The notes under the pieces are model-generated. The model was not told the origin of the DNA. It saw only the letters and a list, made by a program, of their open reading frames with translations, and did no database searches. Position numbers and translations under genes: made by a program. From Panax quinquefolius (lineage: Eukaryota > Streptophyta > Magnoliopsida > Apiales > Araliaceae): DNA of 64,000 nucleotides. The first letter of the stretch is position 1. Each line of letters starts with the position of its first letter. The stretch spans positions 37,500,464 through 37,564,463 of the forward strand of contig CM035162.1 of the NCBI GenBank assembly GCA_020205615.1. Reading direction: 5' to 3'. Shown here in pieces: positions 22,831-35,745 of this stretch.

Positions 22831-25815
22831 CGTGACGCCCCCAAAATAGGTATACATCACCCATCTTGAGTCGCCAAATACATGGTACAAAATATAATAA
22901 AAAAACTTAATTATACAACTGTCGTGTAAAATACGACAAACATATGTTATGAGTTTCAATACAAACATTATCATCTAGACAATATCCACTCTCAGAATAA
23001 GTCCTCATTACATTTATTGTCACACTATTTAACAGAATAGTGAGGACTACTAATACTATCATCTCGACCGTCACTCCGTTCCCCGACTAGTCCCGGCTAC
23101 GTTCTCATTTCTTGAAGAGAACAGTGAGAGAAAGGGTGAACTCAACTAGACCAGTAAGAAATATTATGAAAAAGATAATGCAGAATAAATTATCATTTAT
23201 CTACAACAATGTTAAACTGATAAAATACAATAGACATCAAGTTTAACTACAGCGGAACAAGCAATCCATTAAAAGAGTCAAGTACAGAATAAAATCTACT
23301 ATCTTTTATGATTTAAAAGGTTTTTCATCACTTTTATCATTGGGACTCGATTTTAATAAATAATCCACATCATCGAATCACCCCGCACTACGACCAAGGA
23401 TATTCTTTAGTATCACGACCACAAATTATCCATGCACTACGGGCCAAGGACATTCGTGTATTCATCAATGGTTATGATCATGCCAACAACTGTCCATCAA
23501 TGCACTAAGGGCCAATGAGGACTTTTATCACATCATTTGTAACATTATGGTCATGATTATACCGAATAATCCCTGGTCATAATCATACCAAGTCCATCTA
23601 TGCACTACAGGCCACAGATGACTTTCAAAAAAAATATAAACATGAGGATGATGACAATGATATAAGAATTCAATAAAACAAGTTCACGAATTAATTTATC
23701 CAGGAACTAATAATGTCCAAATTGTCAACATGATACTTCTTTGTAGAATAAAATTCAAGAATGCTCAGAAGAATATTTCCATGAAAAGATACTAGATGAA
23801 GTGCAAATATTAAGGATATTCCACTAATTTCATGGAGTATAGAAGTCAAAACTTTAACCAACTGAGTATAATAAGGAATGGAATAACAAAAGAAATCACC
23901 AAGCATGCGGTGAGACCGCACAAGGAGTTATTCCAATGAATAATAAAAAAGCGGAACCCGGTCCCAAGATAAAATGCATGATGCAGGATATTCCAACAGA
24001 ATAATAAAGATGGAACCCAGTCCCGCCGTAAAACGCATGCATGTGATATTCCAATGAATAATAAATAATGGAACCGGTCATGTAAAGCATGCACAGGATG
24101 TTCAATGTAATAATAAAGAATGGAATAATGTAAGAATTTTACCATGTATGCAGATTACATGATATGCGGAGTTATTCCAACATAATAATAAAGAATGGAA
24201 TAATGTAAGAATTTCACCATGTATGAGGTACTCAGATAGACAAAGTTATTCCAACATAATAATAAAGAATGGAATAATGAAGTTCTCTTCAAGAAGACGA
24301 AAGAAAGAAATAATACCCTTACCTTAGAAAGAAAGCTGGATATAGGAGTAGTAAGGTAGGCGAAAGCTTCTCTTCTTCTACTGCATTTTCTCTACAATTT
24401 CTCTCTATAATAATTGCTCTATAGCTTTAGTGAATTGGTGAGAAATGAAAGAAGAATGAGCTTCTATTTATAGAAAAATATAGTTTCAATAATTCAGACG
24501 TTTTGGGGCTCGAAAAATTACAAGACAATACCTCCAACTTTTCCTTTATTTTTAATTTAGTCATGCAAGTATTATCAAACTTTCACCACCTCTCCCTAAT
24601 AGTAAATAATGTGATTCAATAGAAAATCATGTGAATCAATAGTTCTAGACATGTGTGAAAATACGAATTACTGAGATAAGTACATCTATCTATATCTCCA
24701 TTTTTAACTTAGTCATGCAAGTATTATCAATCTTGCACCAACTCCCCTAATAGTAACAAGAATGTGAAACAATAGTATACACATGTGAACAAATAGTTAT
24801 AATCATGTGAAATAATAGCAATTAATTGCTCATTTATCCGGTTAAATACCCGATTAGTCAATATAACCTCCAGATATCAATTATTATTGAAATAAATGTC
24901 GATTTTTACTAACACAAATAATTCCAACACAATGAAACTATTTTTATCAAAACTATAAATTTTGAAATTTCGAAGTTTGACTTTTCCCAAAAAAGTCAAC
25001 TGTTGACTTTTTGACCAAATAGTAAAACCCGGAAAATTTTGTGTTTATAGTCTATTTTTACTAATTTCATCGTTCCGGACTCAAATATCATGTTCGCGTC
25101 TCCAAATTCAACTTCAAGCACAACTTCATTTTTAATAACATTCATCATTAATATTATAACTCACAATATTTATCAACCAGGTCGTTCCTAGGAAAGAGGG
25201 GGCTTTTCAATAAGGATTTCTCCCTATTGGCGCGCAATTAGGTGACCAAACCTCTCCTTGACAGAACTTCTAGACATTGTAAATATTGCAATTTAATAAT
25301 ATAAATAACTTTACCGTCTCAATTATTGATTTAATAAAATAACATATTATGCAGATGATACTGTAACAATAATCGAATCAATAATATGAGAGATATGATG
25401 CAGCAATTACTGTAGCAATAATTGAGTATAACTAAGTGACTTCTCACGTAAGCATCAATAATCAATACCGTGTACTACTATGCAACCAAGCGTATTGCTA
25501 TACTTTTACTACCAAGTAGTTCAACAGTATTAACGGTAAAACTTTCGCCATTATTTTCATAAATATATTTTTGTCGTTTTCTCAATTCGACAATAATTTT
25601 GTTGTGGGGTCCACCAATGATTGCGTCGTTATACGAATATTCCCTACTAAAACGAATATTCTCCGACCAATCGAATATAATATAACAACTTGCATACTTT
25701 GTAGAATTTATAAATATTACCCACAACTATAATATTATAACAAATTCATTCCATAATATTCGAAAATGATAATTATAGAAAAATCATCCTTATTCATAAA
25801 AGTTGGGGTCTTACA
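22831..25815 (-). mobile_element. Solo LTR inserted in the E3 LTR, TSD AAGGA
   Basis: A complete 2985-bp LTR in minus orientation: its left edge reads CGTGACGCCCCC (expected TGTGACG, first base changed) and its right edge GGGGTCTTACA. It is flanked on both sides by AAGGA (22826-22830 and 25816-25820), a perfect 5-bp target duplication, and no internal gypsy sequence is present. This is the standard product of recombination between the two LTRs of one inserted element. It carries the reversed minisatellite (about 23876-24290) and TATA box (near 24468). Confidence 0.9.
24990..25012. promoter_or_regulatory. Perfect 11-bp palindrome with paired W-box cores in the LTR
   Basis: AAAAAGTCAAC, one base, then GTTGACTTTTT: two inverted TTGAC cores, with a further TTGACC starting at 25011 overlapping the arm. 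TTGAC is the core bound by WRKY factors. It lies about 500 bp upstream of the LTR TATA box (in the LTR's own orientation). Function is inferred only. Confidence 0.4.
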
Positions 25816-27022
25816 AAGGATATTCATGTTATCATCAATGGTCATGATCATGTCAACAACTGTCCATCAATGCACTACGGGCCAATGAGGACTTTTACCA
25901 CATCATTTGTAACATTACGGTTATGATTATACCGAATAATCCCTAGTCATAATCATACCAATCAACAGTCTATCTATGCACTACTTATAGGATATTCTTG
26001 AAAAAAATTTGTACTGTTTTCTACACTCACAACTTCCTAAAACTCGAAAGAAATACGCTCAATATTATAGAAGAAGAATTTTTTGATTCTGGTGTAATTT
26101 TCAATTCTAAACTAAACATCCTATTTATAGGAGAATGGTAGGATACTATTTAAAAATAAAAATTACGAACGCACAGGGAAAAGTTCACGGGTTTAGTTGG
26201 CTGAAATCTGATTTTCTAATTTTTTTACTATGCAAACACTATACAAACACTATACATAATAAAATATAATATATTCTATTTTTCATAAAAAAAACAAAAC
26301 TTATTATATATATATATATATATATATATAAATTTGTCCCCCTGTGACAAACACAAGTTCTTCCCACCCCAATGTTAACATCACATGTGGGCCCCACCTC
26401 TTATATATATACTACTGAATAATTTTTTATCGATTATTTTGAAAAGTGGGTAAGTGTGAGTCCAAATAATATGCCAAAATTTATAACAAATACTTTATAA
26501 AAATCCCCTCAATATTTTTAACAATATTTATTTATCATTATTATAACCCACAATATTAACAACCAGATCGTTCTTAGGAAAGAAGGGGCTTTCCGATAAA
26601 GATTTCTCCCTATTGGCGTGTAACTAGGTGACCAAACCCCTTTCCTCGACAGAACTTTCTAGACATTGTTAATTATGCAAATAATAATATGAATAACTTG
26701 TCATCTCAATTATTGATTTAATAATATAAAATATTATATGAGATGATCTTGTGATAATAATAGAATCAATAATGTGAGATACTACGCAAAGAATTATTTG
26801 TAGTAATAATTGAGTAAAACCGAGTGACTTCTCAAGTAAGCATCAATAATCAATACCGTAGCTACTACTGCAACTAATGCCAGACATCTTGTATTTTTTA
26901 TCACCGGGTATTCCAATAGTTAACGGTAAAATTTTCGCTGTTATTTTTATAAAAAGATATTTCTGTCATTTTCTAACTCCGACAATAATTTCGTTGTGGG
27001 GTCCACCAATGATTGTGTCGTC
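25816..27022 (-). repeat. 5' LTR of E3, outer part, with AT-rich insert
   Basis: The E3 LTR resumes after the target duplication ('aaggatattcatg'), runs to about 25984, and then continues in a form closest to the solo LTR at 36987-39752 ('actatgcaaacact', 'tttataggagaatg'). It breaks off near 27022, ~190 bp short of the expected LTR start. A (TA)n run lies inside. Confidence 0.7.
26304..26331. repeat. (TA)n microsatellite
   Basis: About 13 uninterrupted TA units inside the AT-rich part of the E3 LTR. Confidence 0.9.
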
Positions 27023-27131
27023 TTATGATTAATTTAACTATTAAAGTTAAACTATGATATTTATTATGGGACGAGTACCGTTTACATCATAGTATAGTAT
27101 ATGAATTAAAAATGATCTTGTCCTGATTTAT

Positions 27132-27392
27132 TACTATCCCCGTTTCAAATTATAAAATTATTGTTGATTTTTGAAAATATTTTTGAGACATTTGTAAACT
27201 TAAAATTAAAATGATTCATTAAAATATATGAAATAATTAATTTTAAATAATTAATACATTTTTAAGGTAATTTATAATATTTATCATTCCATCGACTAAA
27301 GTTAAAGAAAATCTAGTCAATTTTGACTTTGAAAATATTTTAAGTTCTTCAAAAAGTCAATAATGATAATATATTTTGAAACGAATAGAGTA
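27132..27392. mobile_element. Stowaway-type MITE (261 bp)
   Basis: The ends read TACTATCCCCGTTTCAAATTAT and, on the other strand, TACTCTATTCGTTTCAAAATAT, a degenerate form of the 'ctccgtttcaaa' ends of plant Stowaway elements with TA target duplication. It is non-coding. A more decayed relative lies at 59690-59950. Confidence 0.72.
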
Positions 27393-27439
27393 TATCTTAT
27401 AGCTTAAAGTTCCTCATTGTTCATAAACAAATCAATCCT

Positions 27440-27644
27440 TCTAGGGCGACAGAGAAAGGGCGACCGGACTCCCAAAAAAATGTATAATATTTAGTCAAAC
27501 TAAAATTTTTATAACCCTATTTTTTTTATATATCCAAAATACATCTAAATTTTCGGATTCTGTTAAAATTCTAATTAGAATAAATATTATATATTTTTTG
27601 GGAGTCAAAATAAAAAATATAAAAAATTGACTGGTCGCCCTAGA
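27440..27644. mobile_element. MITE with TCTAGGGCGAC inverted ends (205 bp)
   Basis: The perfect terminal inverted repeat TCTAGGGCGAC / GTCGCCCTAGA is followed inward by a second inverted pair ('gactcccaaaaaa' against 'ttttttgggagtc', extended by 'atataatatt'). The whole unit folds into a long hairpin. No coding capacity. The superfamily is not assigned: the outer flanks do not show a clear target duplication. Confidence 0.7.
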
Positions 27645-28137
27645 CTTATTGTAAACAAATTTGACCAAGTACATTATTACAAGTTCACCAGAAGCACGGG
27701 CGTCATGCATAATAATAATTAAAAAAAATTGATTTAGATGGATTATTGTAGATTTTTAATTAATTATGATTATGAGAAAATAATCATTATAATCGTATTT
27801 AAGTTTGTAATGGAAATTTATATTAGCGTTTATATTGACACAATTTGTCAAGTTTAAATAAGTTTTAATTTAGTTATGACAATTAGTTTGAATCCACTAT
27901 AATTTTTCAACTAATGTTATGGTTATTATGTTTTAAATTCACATATATTATTATTACAATTAATCATGTGATTTGATAAAATTTCAAGTTTAAATGAATT
28001 AAATTAGGTAGGATATTAATTTTGTAATGAAGTTCAAGACTAATATTAATATAATTAAATTGCATGAAATATCTCTTTAGTATGTTTAATTGTTTGTTTG
28101 AAATTATTTTGCAGGTGAATTTTAAATATCATATTTT

Positions 28138-28390
28138 AGATATGGGGATTTATAACTTGCAAGATCGAAGCTTTATGCCTCACTTCAATGGGAAATCCTG
28201 TAGTCCCATCACACCACCTATGTGGATTGCATTATGATTATATTTAGTTTGAGACTAATAGTTTCTAGCTAGAGGATATATTAAGTAGTTTCTCTTGTTT
28301 ATGATTTAATCATGGGATATTAATCTATATGCTATGTAATTTTATTTTTAATATATGTGGATTTATTCTTTATGAACAAGGATTGTATAC
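28138..28390 (+). pseudogene. F-box/DUF295 gene 3' fragment (copy A)
   Basis: The open stretch 28142-28237 reads GIYNLQDRSFMPHFNGKSC and ends PPMWIAL then stop, matching the C-terminus of the longer copy at 41916-41989 (GIYNLQDRSFTPHFNG, MWIAL). The 3' flank ('ttatatttagttt' and 'agactaatagttt') also matches for about 150 bp. The fragment keeps a PPMW ending usual for DUF295 proteins that the longer copy has lost by a ~18-bp difference. Upstream the homology stops at 'tagatatgggg', so the rest of the gene is missing here. Confidence 0.8.
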
Positions 28391-28842
28391 TTGTTTTTCT
28401 TTAATTTGGTAAGAGAGGGTTTTGAAATTGTCTTAGTGTTGGTTTTGGCCTCCTAAAATTTGCAAGCTAGGTGTTTGTTAAAATGACATAAAGAATCAAA
28501 AAACCTATGCAAACTATGTACTCTGTCAAGGTTAATGGTGACTTAATGGCTATTTTACGAGCATTATGATCTTTTATCTCCTTATCTCTTTATGTTTCTT
28601 TTTGATTCTTGCTGAAAAGGAAGCTTTTTCTAATTTTAAATTTCACCAGAGATCCCAACCTTGCCACATTACTTATTTATGTATGTTTTGCGGATGATTT
28701 TAGATCTTTTGCCAAGGAGATCTTAGTTCTATGATGATTATCAAAAATTGTTTACAACATTTCTCTCAGCTCTCTGGTTTGATAAATTGAAGCCTAATTT
28801 GGATAACAGTCAACGCTTGAGATTTCAAGAAGGATACCTTCC
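28391..28842. other. Intergenic, no gene seen
   Basis: AT-rich non-coding sequence between the F-box fragment and the LTR start at 28843. No motif or repeat that I can support. Confidence 0.5.
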
Positions 28843-31557
28843 TGTGACGATCCGGATTTTTATAAATTATTAAAATAAAAATTTAATTAAATAAAAGTCC
28901 TATTATGTGATATTTGATTTTTAAGTGAAATTGTCATGTGCAATGTGATGATTTGTATAATAATAAATATATTGTTATTTATTATTATATGTGAATAAAT
29001 TGTTGATTACAATTTGTAGAATAAGAAAAAGATTTTATTATATGTTTATTGAAAACAATTTGTAGAAAGGAGAAAGGAAATGCTCAAATATATAATGTAT
29101 ATATTTGTTTTGATCGAAAAGTAAATTGTGGAAAAACGATTCATTCAAAGAAAAGGAGATTGTTAAATTTGATGGTGCAAAATTTTTGCATTCATTAAAT
29201 AATTAAATTAAAATGATTTATTATATTAAATTATTTTAATATAATGGATTGTTAGTATTAAAGGTAATTGTTTGGGAAGAAATAAGTATTATATGGAAAT
29301 AAATTGTTGGAGACAATTGATTTAAAAGAAATAAATAAAACAAACAAAGCCATAAGTCTAAATGCAATTAAGTAGCCTGGGATGATAAGGGAGTTTATTA
29401 TAAGGAGCATGAGGTGTGATATGGGCTATGATCATATAATTGGGTGATTAGTATAACTTTGGAATTATGATTGGGATTGGATATTGAATATAATCATATG
29501 GTTTAGTAATGTATTACATAATGATATATTGAGAATTAAATAGAAATGCTAAAATTTAGTAAACTAACTAGTTTATAAAATTGTTGTATGTATGTATGTA
29601 TGTATGAATTTGTAATGAAAATGATTGATATTGACTAAAATTAGAGCCAGGGAGTATAAGATTGGTTGTGCGGAGTAATAAGGTGGCAAAAAATCGGGCT
29701 AGAACATAAACCTAACTTTATGAAATCTGGGTTTTAAAGCAACGCACACCACACACTCGATAAAAGTCCTCTAAGGACTGTTTTGTTAAAACAAAGAATT
29801 AGGCGAAGTCGAGGCTAAGGCATCATATATAAACACTATATGTACATAATTAAAGGGTTTGGGCAAATCAAATTAGAACGAAAAGCAATTTTAAGTCAAA
29901 ACGAAAAATCGAAAGTTAGTGTGTCAAGCTACTTTTGGGCTAACTGTTTCGGCTAGTTAGACTTTCTGGAAAATTATAGTTTTCTGGGGTCTTGTAGTGT
30001 GCCGTTCCAGCTATACATAGCCTCCAGAATGGACGAATTTCAACTTCGGAGGAGGTAGTTACGGCATTCCAAAGTGGGTGTGTCGAATCTGTCCAAAATC
30101 TGGAAATCAGATTTGAACCTGTCCCTTGCACGAATTATCTGGAATTATGGGTGCAGAATTTATAAAAGGTTATTGAATAAGAGTTGTAGCCCCGGAAGTT
30201 ATTTTCGCGTGGGCGCAAGAATCGCTGAAAAATGTTTTGAAACTAATTAGTTATAACTGTTTTAGCGAGAGAGGGTAAAGCTGAAAAAACAATTAAAACT
30301 GTTATGACAGAGCATTTTGGAGCTTTGTTTGGGCTGTTTAAAGTATCTGAAATGGGTGACTTGTATTTTCTAAATATATCCTACTATGGTGTCTACAATA
30401 TATCCAAAATTGGTTATAATCAAATATACGGGTTGAGAGATAAAAATTTGAGAAGCGAGTGTCAAAACAAGGGACTGCCCAGCCAACGCTAAGCCCCGGT
30501 TGAGCCACCTAGGGCCACGCGAGGCCCAGCTGCTAGCAGCGTTGGGATGTTTGGCCAGTTGGTTCCGCGATGAGATACTTGGTTGACTTTAATGATTTGG
30601 CATGTAGCAAGACACCGGAATGAATGTATAAATATAGTATAATGACTATATATATTGTTATCTCGTTCAATATACTAAAGAAGCAATAAAACTGTTATGT
30701 AAATGTAAGTTTACATATATATGTAAAACTTATTCATGTAATAGAATATAAAAAGAATATAAGTTGATATGAGATGTGATAACCCATTTAAAGCTATATT
30801 GAAAGGAAAATTTGAAAACGAAAGAGTTTTTGAAATACGAAGCAAAGATTATACAAACGGAGTCGAGAATCCATTAAAGGGGCATATGTATAAAACTAAT
30901 ATACATATGAAAAGACGAGTTCTATTTACTCGCGGGAGTAAATAGTAAGCTATGAATATGTTATGTAAACTAAAAAGTATGAGACATCTGTATACGTGGT
31001 TACAAAATGGTTTAGCACATGGACTATTGCGAAGAAATAAAAGCTATGAGAGCTATAAATCTATTCAGTTCAATAAATGATCTATGTACATGCAAAATAA
31101 ACCATCAATAAGCTATGTAAATTCAAGTACATATATAGAAGGTAAGAAATATCCGTAAAACGAATTATAAAGGATTTATAACTCGAAATGTAAAGTATTT
31201 ATATACTAAAGCCATGATGGAACCTTTTTAAGCATAAAAGGGTTATAGCGGACAAAAGTTTCTAAAGAAACGTGGAATGGTTTTAAGACGAGAACAAAGG
31301 ATTATAGTTAATGTAAATAAATTAGTTTACATTGAGTATGTGGAATTAATATGTGCATGTATGTATCCTCAATTTATGTAGGATCATCACAAAGCGGATA
31401 AGTTATAACATTAAACAAACACTCAAGGCAAGTCTTCCGGTTTCTTTGTGATACTATAAATTGGTTATTGTAAGAGATCTTTAAGAATATGTTGAATTAC
31501 ATGTTACATATTATAAACTGTGAAAGTCAAGTAAATGACTAAGCTGATTGAGTTATG
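28843..31557 (+). repeat. LTR-family Y fragment A
   Basis: It begins TGTGACGATCCGG, a typical gypsy LTR start, and shares long blocks with 47060-48000 ('gttagtgtgt', 'ttctggaaaatta', 'ttgtagccccggaagtta', 'ttagcgagagagggtaaa', 'gacatataacccattt'-like). It includes a (TGTA)5 run at 29585-29606. It ends where SCAMP intron sequence begins ('aacatttcttgttc'). There is no primer site or polyprotein, so it is a decayed LTR. The short open frames in it are not genes. Confidence 0.65.
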
Positions 31558-32830
31558 GAACATTTCTTGTTCTTAATAACATCAATTTTGGTCCCCTCTA
31601 CTAATTTGTTTCTTGGGCTTTCAAATGTACTTATCAATAAATTCCTAAACTTGCTCTTCATTGTTTGTGAATTGTCTTTGGGAACAAGACTAAGATGAAT
31701 CTATCATTAATCCTTCTGAACTGCTTGTTGTATGGTGCTTTATGATAATTACTGTTTTCATTTTCTCCTTGACCTTCTGCTAACGTCCATGCAGGTATTG
31801 TCATTTGCCTTGTATTTAGCATCATTGCTGTGATTGTTTGTTAGGTTAAGGGCGGTGGTAAGTGTTCCTTATGCTATGTTTAAATTTTAATTATAGCAGG
31901 TGATACGGCTTCAGTATTGAGCTTCTGACATGGTTGACTTCCTCCAGGTGTCAAAATTTTCTTTCTTGAAACTATTTATGCTCTACTTGGATTGCCCCTT
32001 TCATATGTTCTGTTGTACATTAATATACTTCTGACGTATATTAACTATTAAATTTTATAAAAAAATTTTTTTGCCCCCCCAACAAAATCCTTGTGCCGGC
32101 ACTTCTAGTAGGAATGACAATCAATAACCTGAATCCTTTTACATATTTACATCACAAAATACCAGCCTCTAACCTTACTAGATTTGCTGAATTTTTATAC
32201 TCGTGTATATGTCCATATCAATGATCTAAAGGATATTTTTTCAGTGTTAATTTATTATTTATTTTGCTCCATTTTATCTGGACATAGAAAGAAGTTAGTT
32301 TAGTAGTACAATTTGTTTGGTCATGTATTGACTGATACATTTACTGCATATATGCAGTGCATCAGATTAGGTAATCACCAGATAACTTGGGCTTATTTTT
32401 TAGTTTTAATCACGGTTTTAACATAAACATTGTTCTGTTTATAACAAATATTGCTGATAGTAGTTGTAAATGGCTATTTGTTTCTAATTTGCAGGATTGA
32501 CAGTGCCTTGAAGTTTGGTTGCTTTTTCCTGTTCTACTTGGTAAGTTCAGTAAAAGAGCCACTACTGTTAACTCTGTATTCCTCACTTCCATATTGTAGC
32601 TAATGTTATTCTCTTTTACAATCTTTCAGGGGCATCCTTGCAGCTTTTGATGTCTTTTCTGACCATGTGTTGGTCGGGGTAAGTTTTCTATTTTGCACAT
32701 TTGCTTGCATTTATGTTTTATATACATTGCTCGTTATAGAAAATTGATATTCCTAAAATACTTTTATTACTTTTGGTGATGTTATGGTTTAGTAGATAGT
32801 ATGCAGGGCAAAGTTATCTACTGTTAAATT
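31558..32830 (+). pseudogene. SCAMP pseudogene, copy A
   Basis: Secretory carrier membrane proteins (SCAMPs) are four-pass membrane proteins of the trans-Golgi and endocytic system. Recognisable exons with AG/GT borders: about 31797-31860 (GIVICLVFSIIAVIVC then an in-frame TAG for Trp, VKGG), about 31949-32025 (VKIFFLETIYALLGLPLSYVL), 32495-32540 (DSALKFGCFFLFYL) and 32630-32678 (GILAAFDVFSDHVLVG). The exon coding the next membrane helix, present in copy B at 51817-51885, has been deleted together with its introns. The N-terminal part and the C-terminus are also missing. The TAG and the missing exon make it nonfunctional. Confidence 0.85.
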
Positions 32831-33349
32831 TTGTGATCTGATGCACATGAATAAGCTAAAGAGAATGTACTATTAATTTTGTGATTTAAAATTTTTATAT
32901 AAATATTTTTAATTATTAATTTTAAAAATAATTAATTTAATTAATCATTAAATTTAAACTATGATATTTATTATGGGACGAGGCTGATTTCCATACACCA
33001 GAGCAGCGTCGTTCACCTCCGCCCGATGATTCCACTTTTACTAGTTTATAGTTCATTTGTATAGTTTGTAGAACTTTTGTATAGTTTGTAGAACTTTTGT
33101 ATATATTGTATTGTCTAATTGCGTCTGTACAACTATTGTAAATTATATTGTTTAACATTTATGGAACATTAGCTTATATTTGTAATTGGTTAGCTTATAA
33201 TACGTTTTGGTGGATATTTGAATGTGAATGTGAATGATAATGAGTTGAAGATTACGTTTTAGTGCTACGTTGCATATTTGAATGTGAGATATAGGTTTAT
33301 ATTACCGTGTATTGGGTTGTGACAAAGATACTGTGTACATTAATGGGTT
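32831..33349. other. Intergenic, contains a short repeat shared with 27047
   Basis: AT-rich non-coding DNA. A 29-bp block at 32954-32982 ('atgatatttattatggg' at its core) is identical to 27047-27075. No gene. Confidence 0.5.
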
Positions 33350-33912
33350 TAAACACTGAAACCGAACTTTTAAAATATGCGATAGAAAAAAATCGCCATT
33401 ACTTCGACGAATAGGGTATTTTCGAACGGCAATTCCTAGGAGATAATAAATAACCAATTCTTAATAATTACCGAGATGGCCTAGTTTTCGATCGAACATA
33501 AGTTAACTTCGATTGAATATATCATCATACCAATTATATTTTCGACGTAAAAAGTCCGTCGGGTTAATAAATAGACAATTTTAATAAATATCAACTAATT
33601 TTAGTTTTTCCTCGAAAATAGATTATGTTCGAGGGAATTGGTCAGTCGAACATAGTTACTGATATATTTGACAAAAACTTTAAATCTATATATTACGTCG
33701 AAGGTAGTTTAGGTTCAAGCGAACTTTCGTCGGAGATAAGTTCGTCAGAGATAATAAACATTAAACGGAATTTTTGACGGAATTTATTTTCGACGCGAAT
33801 AGTTACGACGGAGTCTCTGACGAATATTTCCGTCGAAAATAAACTAGTTTCGACTGAATAGTCTTATGGACGACGGAATATTCCGTCGGAATTAGCCGAT
33901 TTTCTTGTAGTG
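33350..33912. mobile_element. Right end of a CACTA (En/Spm-like) element
   Basis: The terminus reads TTTTCTTGTAGTG, the reverse of the CACTACAAGAAAA end that defines plant CACTA elements. The adjoining ~500 bp is full of short direct and inverted 'ccgtcg', 'tcgacg' and 'gacggaa' units, the usual subterminal transposase-binding repeats. The following 3 bases (att) would be the target duplication. The other end and any transposase are absent; the left end is not defined. Confidence 0.75.
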
Positions 33913-35745
33913 ATTCAATTATTGTCACAGTATCATCTGCACAATATTTTATATTATTAAATCAATAATTGAGACAAAAAAGTTATTCATATTATTATTT
34001 GCATTATTGACGATGTCTAGAAAGTTCTGTCGAGGAAGGGTTTGGTCACCTAATTGCGCACCAATAGGGAGAAATCCTTATCGAAAAACCCCCTCTTTCC
34101 TGTGAATGATCTGATTGTTAATTATTGTGAGTTATAATATTAATAATAAATAAGTTCGTGTTGATTAAAGATGTTTGTTTATTTAGTTTTCTTTAATTCT
34201 TCCGTGACCCAATTACCCTCAAAGGAGGTAATTCTGTGATTTACTGGTTTTGTTATTATTGACCAAACGGACAATTAATTGCTATTGGTTCACATGCAAA
34301 TTACTGTTGGTTCACATGCATGTACTATTAGGGGAGGTTGTGTAAGATTGATAATACTTGAATGACTAAATTAAAAATGGAGAAAAAGATAAAGGTACTA
34401 TACTGTAATAATTCGAGCCCCTAAATATACAATTATCGAAACTATGTTTTTCTATAAATAGAAACTCATTTCATCTTTCATTCTCACCAATTCACTAAGA
34501 CTCACAAAAGCAACTATAGAGAGAAAAACTATAGAGAGGAAGAAGAAGAGTATTCTACTACTTCACTATCATAAAGATCCAAATCTTCTACTAAGGTAAG
34601 AGATATTATTTTTGTTCAATATCCGTATGAAATAATATTTTCTTCCATACTCTGTAGTATGTAAGTAATATTATTTTTGTTCGTATTCCTAATTATACAC
34701 TCATTTTGTTAAAGTATTGCTTCTATATTTCGTGAAATTAGTAGAATATCTTTGAAATTTGCGTTTCATCTAGTATCGTTTTACAAGGATATTTTTTTAA
34801 ACATTCTTGTTAAATTTTAAGTTTTTCATGTCGGGGTACTATTCACAAATTACTATTCGCGGGGTACTATTTACAAAGTACTATTTATAGGATACTATTC
34901 ATGAAGTACTATTTTCGAAGTACTATTCATGAAGTACTATTCACAGGGTACTATTCACTCGAGTACTATTCACCCGGGGTACTATTCATGATAAAAATTA
35001 ATTTCTTTTATGTCCAAATTATTTTTGATACAATATTATTCTTGAATTTTACTCCACAAAGCAGTATCATGTTGACAATTTGGATATTATTAAATTCTAG
35101 ATAAATTAAATTATAGATCTTTAAAAATTTATCCTTTACTTTCTTTTAATTGAATTCTTATATCATTGTCATCATCCTCATATTTATATTGTGATGAAAG
35201 TTATCTTTGGATAATTCAGTGATGTGGATTATTTATTGAGCTGAGTCTCAGCAATAAAATTGATGATAAACTTTTTAAATCATAGAAGATAGTAGATATC
35301 ATGCCTCTACTTGACTCTTCTAATGGATTGCTTGTTCCGCTGCAGTTAAACTTGTTGTTTATTATCAGTTTAACACTGTTGAAAGCTAACGATAATTTAT
35401 TCTGCATTATCCTAGTCATAAGATTTCATCTTTGGGCTAGTTGAGCTCATCATTTTGCTTTCATTGATCTCTTGTAAAATGAGAACTTAGTCAGGGATTA
35501 GTTGGGAAGCGGAGTGATGGTCCGAGATGGTGACTATAGTAGTCCTCACTATTCTACTTAAATAGTGTGATAATAATTGTAATAAGGACTCCATTTGAGT
35601 TTGAATATTGTCAAAAATAATATTCGTATAAAACTCTCAACTCACGCTTTTTTGATCGTAGTATAATAGAAGTTTGTATTTAAATTGTGTACTATATATT
35701 TGTCGATTCATAATGGGTGATATATATCTATTTTGGGGCGCCACA
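33913..35745 (+). repeat. Gypsy LTR fragment, right part
   Basis: It starts in mid-LTR ('attcaattattgtcacag'), matching the LTR at window position 435, directly after the CACTA end. It runs through the TATA box near 34453, a 'gtactattcac' tandem block (34838-34990) and the common LTR end (GGGGCGCCACA). The first ~430 bp of the LTR is missing. No primer site follows. Confidence 0.82.
34838..34990 (+). repeat. ~16-20-bp tandem block 'gtactattca'
   Basis: About ten near-copies of 'tactattcac' with spacers such as 'gaag' and 'gggg'. Related blocks lie in the LTRs at 9640-9790 and 12145-12225, just downstream of each LTR leader. Confidence 0.75.

Noticed and set aside
22756..24145. Several 70-100-codon minus frames in LTR sequence
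   Set aside because: LTR non-coding sequence; the frames are not shared with the sister LTR at 36987-39752 and show no domain.
30304..30492. 62-codon plus frame in LTR fragment Y
   Set aside because: The parallel region at 47470-47660 does not keep the frame.
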